Assembly (NCBI GenBank): GCA_964632995.1
Contig: CAZWDL010000038.1
Span: 1-55,605, forward strand
DNA length: 55,605 bases
Direction: 5' to 3'
From: CAZWDL01 sp964632995
GTDB taxonomy: Bacteria; Bacteroidota; Bacteroidia; Chitinophagales; Saprospiraceae
The stretch's first letter is position 1; each line of letters opens with the position of its first letter. The translations under genes were made by a program, and so were the position numbers. Below are positions 51,593 to 55,605 of the stretch, one piece after another. The notes beneath the pieces were generated by a model. It was given only the letters and a program-made list of their open reading frames with translations. It was not told where the DNA came from and ran no database searches.

Positions 51593-51731
51593 GAGAGATA
51601 CCGGTCGCCGGTCCCCTGGGAAGCGAAAGCTGTGCCGGGTTAGTGAAGGGGATTGGATAGAACCGCGCTCAACACTTTGAGCGGATCGCTGGTTTATTCA
51701 ATATTTATTTTTGGTAAAAAACAAACCCACT

Positions 51732-52376
51732 ATGTCTTTAAATATTCAAGATCTCCGGGAGGAGTATACAGCGGAAGCACTGGATATAAGGGATGTGCGT
51801 CCTGACCCGGTCGATCAGTTTCGTTACTGGTTCGGGGAAGCGATGAATGCCAGGCTGCCGGAGCCGAACGCGATGACACTGGCTACGGTTTCAAAGGAGG
51901 GTAAGCCTTCCGCCCGTATCGTTTTGTTAAAGGGCTTCGATGCAGAAGGCTTTGTCTTTTTTACAAATTATAACAGCCGCAAAGGAAAGGATATGGCTGC
52001 CAATCCGGGGGCGGCGCTGGTCTTTCTATGGTTGGAATTACAGCGTCAGGTGCGTATTGAGGGAACAGTGTCAAAGATTGCAGCGGCAGAGTCGACGCGC
52101 TACTTTCAAAGTCGCCCGAAGGGTAGTCAAATCGGCGCCTGGGCCTCTCCCCAAAGTCAGTCGATTCGGAGCCGGGAGCAACTGGAGGAAAAAGTGGCCA
52201 CGCTGGAATCGGAGTATGTGAATGCGGAGGTTCTTCCCCGCCCCGATGACTGGGGCGGTTACATCGTCCGGCCTCATTTGATAGAATTCTGGCAGGGACG
52301 CGCCAACCGGCTGCACGATCGCATTCAATATACGCGGCAAAATGACGCTTGGGTAATAGAAAGGCTGGCTCCCTGA
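51732..52376 (+). CDS. pdxH: Pyridoxamine 5'-phosphate oxidase
   Basis: This protein has 214 residues from ATG 51732; a TTG at 51711 would add seven residues. It matches PdxH throughout: YTAEALDIRDVRPDPVDQFRYWFGEAMNARLPEPNAMTLATVSKEGKPSARIVLLKGFDAEGFVFFTNYNSRKGKDMAANPGAALVFLWLELQRQVRIEGTVSKI, SRPKGSQIGAWASPQSQSIRSREQLE, WGGYIVRPHLIEFWQGRANRLHDRIQYTR and WVIERLAP. Dimeric and FMN-dependent, it oxidises pyridoxine- or pyridoxamine-phosphate to PLP. The R-L-H-D-R block is the PLP-binding site. It is followed by a strong terminator. Confidence 0.97.
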   Translation: MSLNIQDLREEYTAEALDIRDVRPDPVDQFRYWFGEAMNARLPEPNAMTLATVSKEGKPSARIVLLKGFDAEGFVFFTNYNSRKGKDMAANPGAALVFLWLELQRQVRIEGTVSKIAAAESTRYFQSRPKGSQIGAWASPQSQSIRSREQLEEKVATLESEYVNAEVLPRPDDWGGYIVRPHLIEFWQGRANRLHDRIQYTRQNDAWVIERLAP

Positions 52377-52382
52377 AATGAG

Positions 52383-52416
52383 AAGGGCCGTGAAGTCATT
52401 GTGCTTCACGGCCCTT
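52383..52416 (+). terminator. Intrinsic terminator after pdxH
   Basis: aagggccgtgaag and its exact complement flank an 8-base loop, six bases after the stop codon. The T run is only three bases, so the efficiency is uncertain. Confidence 0.85.
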
Positions 52417-52491
52417 TAAATTAAGGCTTAAGGATCGCTTTTAAAATGACTGCGCCGGTTCGGACAACTATTCGCAAGGCGATCCTGAGTT

Positions 52492-52905
52492 TTAGCAATA
52501 GCGCTCAAATGCCATTTTCAGGTTTTCGGCGATAATTTCCGCCGAACGTCCTTCGATATGATGTCTTTCCAGAAAGTGAACCAGCTTGCCGTCCTTAAAC
52601 AAAGCAATTGAAGGAGAGGAGGGCGGATAGGGAAGCATGTGTTCCCGGGCCTTGGCCGTTGCTTCGCGGTCGACACCGGCAAAAACGGTTACCAGCCGGT
52701 CGGGCTTCGTGTCGTGCTGAACAGCCAGTTTGGCGCCGGGGCGGGCGTTAGCGGCAGCGCAGCCACAGACAGAGTTGACCACGATCAGCGTCGTGCCTTC
52801 TTCCTTACCGAGAACTTCGCTTACCTGCTCCGGCGTATTCAGTGATTCAAAGCCATGGTTAGTCAGATCCTTAGCCATCGGCGTAGTGAGCTCTACAGGG
52901 TACAT
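52492..52905 (-). CDS. Bacilliredoxin (BrxA/BrxB family)
   Basis: This 137-residue protein shows the family pattern: N-terminal MYPVELTTPMAKDLTNHGFESLNTPEQV, the CGC motif (Cys47-Gly-Cys49) in IVVNSVCGCAAANARPGAKLA, and a C-terminal YPPSSPSIALFKDGKLVHFLERHHIEGRSAEIIAENL. In Firmicutes such proteins debacillithiolate oxidised proteins; in Bacteroidota they may serve another low-molecular-weight thiol. It is convergent with pdxH, with the terminator in between. The final Cys137 is an additional thiol. Confidence 0.93.
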   Translation of the reverse strand: MYPVELTTPMAKDLTNHGFESLNTPEQVSEVLGKEEGTTLIVVNSVCGCAAANARPGAKLAVQHDTKPDRLVTVFAGVDREATAKAREHMLPYPPSSPSIALFKDGKLVHFLERHHIEGRSAEIIAENLKMAFERYC

Positions 52906-53173
52906 ATATTTGATTTTATATTTACTAATTCCAAATTACAAAAATAAGAAACTGTTAAAACTTTTTTTCGTAAACCATATCGCTAACGGTACGGAAACTT
53001 TACAAGTATACAGCATGAGAAATGGAATAGTTCACCACAGCGCCGGTTTTAGAAACAAACAATGACGAGCAGGATAAGGGCGGGGATAGTCAAAAAACAG
53101 GAATTAAATATCCTGACAGGCATCCATTTGCAGATGAGATGCGTACAGACATAACAAAACAGATTTTCCGGCT

Positions 53174-53569
53174 ATGAAGAAATACATCTTTTTTCTTTTT
53201 GCATCAGTCTTGGCGCTGCTTGGCCAGCGCTGTACAGCCGACGAGCTGCCCCAACCGGAAGGTTGTGCACCCGGCCTGGCCACCTACGATACCAATATGA
53301 AGGAAATTATCGATGAAAGTTGTGCTTACAGCGGTTGCCACGATGGGGAAAGCCCCGGCGTCCCCGGTAATTATACCAGCTACGAGGGCATACGTCCTTT
53401 TCTTGAAGACGGATCGGTGCGGACCCGCGTCATTGATCTGCGAAACGATCCCGTTCTGGGTATGCCGCCCAGTGCTTCGGTGTATCCTCAGTCCCGTATG
53501 GAAAGCCTGAGCGAGGAAGAGTTCGAGCTCATGCAGTGCTGGCTCAGTAGCGGGTTTCCCAAAGAGTAA
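53174..53569 (+). CDS. Cytochrome-like lipoprotein with CX4CH motif
   Basis: This 131-residue protein has a lipoprotein-type signal (FFLFASVLALLGQRC, Cys20). The segment ESCAYSGCHDG holds C-x4-C-H, one spacing residue pair longer than the usual C-x2-C-H of c-type heme. It is followed by MPPSASVYPQSRMESLSEEEFELMQCWLSSGFPKE, which matches the methionine-ligand and terminal helix pattern of small c-type cytochrome domains. Heme binding is therefore plausible but needs proof. It opens a three-gene set with a beta-barrel protein (28 bases later) and a diheme cytochrome (6 bases after that), so the three probably form an operon. Confidence 0.72.
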   Translation: MKKYIFFLFASVLALLGQRCTADELPQPEGCAPGLATYDTNMKEIIDESCAYSGCHDGESPGVPGNYTSYEGIRPFLEDGSVRTRVIDLRNDPVLGMPPSASVYPQSRMESLSEEEFELMQCWLSSGFPKE

Positions 53570-53597
53570 AACCTTAAAATTCTCAGAATAGTACGCC

Positions 53598-54497
53598 ATG
53601 GACAGAATTGCCTTTTTACTGCTTCTTTCTTTTTGCTGGCTAGCGAATAACCTGTCTGCACAGGAAAAAGCATACACCCATACGACCTTTAAAGACCGCC
53701 GGGTGATCAACACTCAGTCGGTCGAAACCCTGGGTAAGCGACGCCTCGATGTGCGCATCAGTCACCGCTTTGGTGATTTTGCGGGGGATAACGGTGGCTG
53801 GCCCACCCTCTACGGGCTGGAAAATGCCAGTGATATCCTTATCGGCGCCGAGTATGGCCTGACAAATAGTATTGACGTCGGACTGTTTCGCACCAAAGGC
53901 GCCGGCGCCATGCCCGACGGCACTTCCGGCCTTCGGCAGCTCATCAACGGTACCGCTAAGTGGCGGATTTTCCGGCAGACAGCGGACGGCAGTATGCCTT
54001 TTACCATTACTGCCGTAGGGCTCGCAACGCTTTCCACCGCAAAGAAGGCGGAAAGCAACGAGTCCTCGCTCAATAGTTTTCCTACCTTCGCCCACCGCAT
54101 GGCTTACAACGGACAGCTGCTGATTGCGCGCAAATTTTCTCCCGGCTTTTCCCTGCAGCTCGGCCCTGGTTATACCTATCGCAACCTGGTGCCTTTCGGC
54201 GATGAGAACGGAATCTTTTCTCTGTCCGGCGCCGCCCGTATTCAGCTGACCAAGGTGTTCGGCATCGTCGCCGATGTTACCGTGCCCTTTTCCGAACGCC
54301 GCCTGGATAATGAGCAGGGCTTCTATATTCCCTGGGGGATAGGCCTGGAAATTGAAACCGGCGGGCACGTGTTCCAGGTGAATTTCACCAACGCCACGGC
54401 TATCATGGAAACGGATTACATTCCCTATACCACAGCTGACTGGGGCGACGGAGCGTTTCGCCTGGGCTTCACCATTTCTCGAATTTTCAACCTCTGA
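53598..54497 (+). CDS. DUF5777-type beta-barrel protein
   Basis: This 299-residue protein has a signal peptide (FLLLLSFCWLANNLSAQ). The repeating alternation of the body (VETLGKRRLDVRISHRFGDFAGDNGG, SIDVGLFRTKG, WRIFRQT, FTITAVGLATLS, LQLGPGYTYRNL, FSLSGAARIQLTKVFGIVADVTVPFSERR, VFQVNFTNATAIMETDYIPY, AFRLGFTISRIF) fits an outer membrane beta-barrel, and the opening matches the DUF5777 family. The protein lies between two cytochrome genes, so a role in electron transfer across the outer membrane or as their outer membrane partner is possible; the family has no assigned role. Confidence 0.85.
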   Translation: MDRIAFLLLLSFCWLANNLSAQEKAYTHTTFKDRRVINTQSVETLGKRRLDVRISHRFGDFAGDNGGWPTLYGLENASDILIGAEYGLTNSIDVGLFRTKGAGAMPDGTSGLRQLINGTAKWRIFRQTADGSMPFTITAVGLATLSTAKKAESNESSLNSFPTFAHRMAYNGQLLIARKFSPGFSLQLGPGYTYRNLVPFGDENGIFSLSGAARIQLTKVFGIVADVTVPFSERRLDNEQGFYIPWGIGLEIETGGHVFQVNFTNATAIMETDYIPYTTADWGDGAFRLGFTISRIFNL

Positions 54498-54503
54498 GCA
54501 CCT

Positions 54504-55547
54504 ATGCAAAAAGGTATTTTTTTTCTGTTGATCGCTGTTTTTTCTATTGCCCTCAGCTGGTATGAACCTCCTGCTGCACTGGTGCGGGAGGACCTGTTGG
54601 TCGCCGAAGTACTGGAGCAACTCGGAGAATCTCCCTTACCGCACAAACCCGATACCAGCCTGGCCGGCGTATCGGTGGACAAGGGGCGCGATCTGGTGAA
54701 ACGGGGCAGCCCCGGCGGCCCCGGAGGAATGGTTAGCCCGCACTTCACCTGCCTGGCCTGCCACAACGTGGAACGCGACGAGCCCACCCTCTCCTTCGAC
54801 AATCCACAGGAGCGGCTGGAATACGTGGCGGAGAAAAACTTGCCTTTTCTGCCCGGCACGGCGCTCTACGGGGCGGTTAACCGCACCCGGTTTTACAATG
54901 GCGACTACGAAAAAAAATACGGTGACCTGGTGAAAAAGGCTCGCCACAGCCTGCGCGAATCCATACAGCTATGCGCCGTGGAGTGCTCCCAGGGGCGTCC
55001 CCTCGATGCTGTGGAAATGGAATCGGTGCTGGCCTATCTGTGGACGATTGGATTGAAAATAAACGACCTGGCCCTCGATAAGACAGCGCAGGAGCGCATC
55101 GAAGCCGCCCTGGCCGGCCAGGGTGATCCCGAAGCGGCCATCCGGTTGATTAAGTCGCGTTACGCTACTGCCGCCCCGGCTACTTTCGTTGAACCTCCCA
55201 AGGATCGAAAGGAGGGCTACCCGGTAGCTGAAGCAGATGCAGCCAACGGCCGGCTGATCTACGAGAACAGCTGCCTGCATTGCCACGAAAACAAACGCTA
55301 TGCCTTTTTCCGCCTGGATAAATCCAGGTTCTCCCACCGGCAACTGAAAAAACACATTCCCCGGTATACCCGTTATTCTATTTACCAGGTCATCCGCTAC
55401 GGCACTTCGCCCGTTCCCGGCAAACGGTCTTACATGCCGAATTACACCATGGAAAAACTGACTCACCAAATGGTGGAGGACCTGCGCGCCTATATCGAAT
55501 TGCGCGCCGGGGGCGGGACGCCTGGTGAAAAGGAGAGAGGCATTTAA
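54504..55547 (+). CDS. Diheme c-type cytochrome
   Basis: This 347-residue protein has a hydrophobic N-terminus (FFLLIAVFSIALSWYE; uncleaved or signal type). It has two heme-binding motifs: CLACH (Cys83-Cys86-His87) in FTCLACHNVERDEPTLSFD and CLHCH (Cys257-Cys260-His261) in YENSCLHCHENKRYAFFRL. The pair Cys157/Cys161 in IQLCAVECSQGRPL is not a heme motif. Possible axial methionines lie in the C-terminal part (SYMPNYTMEKLTHQMVEDLRAYIELR). It is periplasmic or membrane-anchored and probably accepts electrons from, or passes them to, the small cytochrome-like lipoprotein upstream. It starts 6 bases after the beta-barrel gene. The acceptor is unknown. Confidence 0.88.
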   Translation: MQKGIFFLLIAVFSIALSWYEPPAALVREDLLVAEVLEQLGESPLPHKPDTSLAGVSVDKGRDLVKRGSPGGPGGMVSPHFTCLACHNVERDEPTLSFDNPQERLEYVAEKNLPFLPGTALYGAVNRTRFYNGDYEKKYGDLVKKARHSLRESIQLCAVECSQGRPLDAVEMESVLAYLWTIGLKINDLALDKTAQERIEAALAGQGDPEAAIRLIKSRYATAAPATFVEPPKDRKEGYPVAEADAANGRLIYENSCLHCHENKRYAFFRLDKSRFSHRQLKKHIPRYTRYSIYQVIRYGTSPVPGKRSYMPNYTMEKLTHQMVEDLRAYIELRAGGGTPGEKERGI

Positions 55548-55560
55548 CTTGAAGTCGGAC

Positions 55561-55584
55561 GGTCCTTTCGCGTAAGAAAGGAAC
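55561..55584 (+). terminator. Weak hairpin after the cytochrome gene
   Basis: ggtcctttc and gaaaggaac pair over 9 bp with a 6-base loop, 13 bases after the stop codon; no T tract follows within the window. Confidence 0.35.
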
Positions 55585-55605
55585 AAGTTCATTGACATAA
55601 CGGAT

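Noticed and set aside
1..55605. CRISPR array, tRNA or rRNA genes, transposase genes
   Set aside because: No regularly spaced repeats, no tRNA cloverleaf with a CCA-adjacent T-loop, no rRNA-like conserved blocks and no DDE-type or tyrosine recombinase protein were seen.

Overview
This window looks like a chromosomal segment of a moderately GC-rich member of the Bacteroidota, probably in the Saprospiria/Lewinella neighbourhood. The lineage is inferred from several traits. A secreted PGRP-type amidase ends in a Por/T9SS-type sorting tail. Many secreted proteins carry Bacteroidota-type signal peptides or lipoboxes. Families common in Bacteroidota recur (DUF4251, DUF5777, DUF2279, DUF4197, BNR-repeat 'glycosyl hydrolase', S9 peptidase). 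The -7 elements resemble TATCTTTG, and clear Shine-Dalgarno sequences are absent. No rRNA, tRNA, CRISPR array, transposase or phage gene was seen. Most of the window is chromosomal housekeeping and envelope genes.

Layout. 1-5804: the tail of an amino-acid permease, a VOC protein, a methyltransferase, an M20 amidohydrolase, then a protein joining an RsbW-like ATPase domain to an acetyltransferase domain, overlapped by a STAS-domain gene. 5997-7278: a sigma54-type response regulator interrupted only by an artificial run of ten N. 7486-13198: a LOG-family protein, a serine-less acyl-carrier-like protein, two GNAT acetyltransferases, a PHP lipoprotein and a TetA-like exporter. 13484-17017: dnaE. 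17680-20889: two thioredoxin-fold proteins, a 51-residue membrane protein, a six-bladed propeller lipoprotein and a lipocalin-like lipoprotein. 20892-31234: a minus-strand block with a BNR/VPS10-like giant, an S9 peptidase fused to a formylglycine-generating-enzyme-like domain, a HAD phosphatase, a TfoX-like protein, DUF4198, a GNAT and a UMF1-type transporter. 31422-34973: rimK with an AstE/AspA-type deacylase, DUF4251 and PepSY proteins. 35177-41873: DUF2279, an ECF sigma factor broken by frameshifts, DUF2157, a Bcp peroxiredoxin, the T9SS amidase and DUF4197. 42052-43835: a DmpA-type P1 peptidase and a MocA-like nucleotidyltransferase. 44389-51134: a TetR regulator with a candidate operator, then a TolC/HlyD/RND efflux operon. 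51732-55547: pdxH, a bacilliredoxin and a three-gene cytochrome locus.

Two things stand out. First, 4040-7278 could be a signalling unit: a partner-switching ATPase physically joined to an acetyltransferase, a STAS antagonist that keeps its phosphoacceptor serine, and a sigma54 activator without a visible DNA-binding domain. Second, the intergenic regions are packed with at least six families of short palindromic or word-like repeats. One of these appears to have inserted with a 12-bp direct repeat into the 3' end of the methyltransferase gene and replaced its stop codon. Function calls rest on motif recognition by eye; no database search was run.
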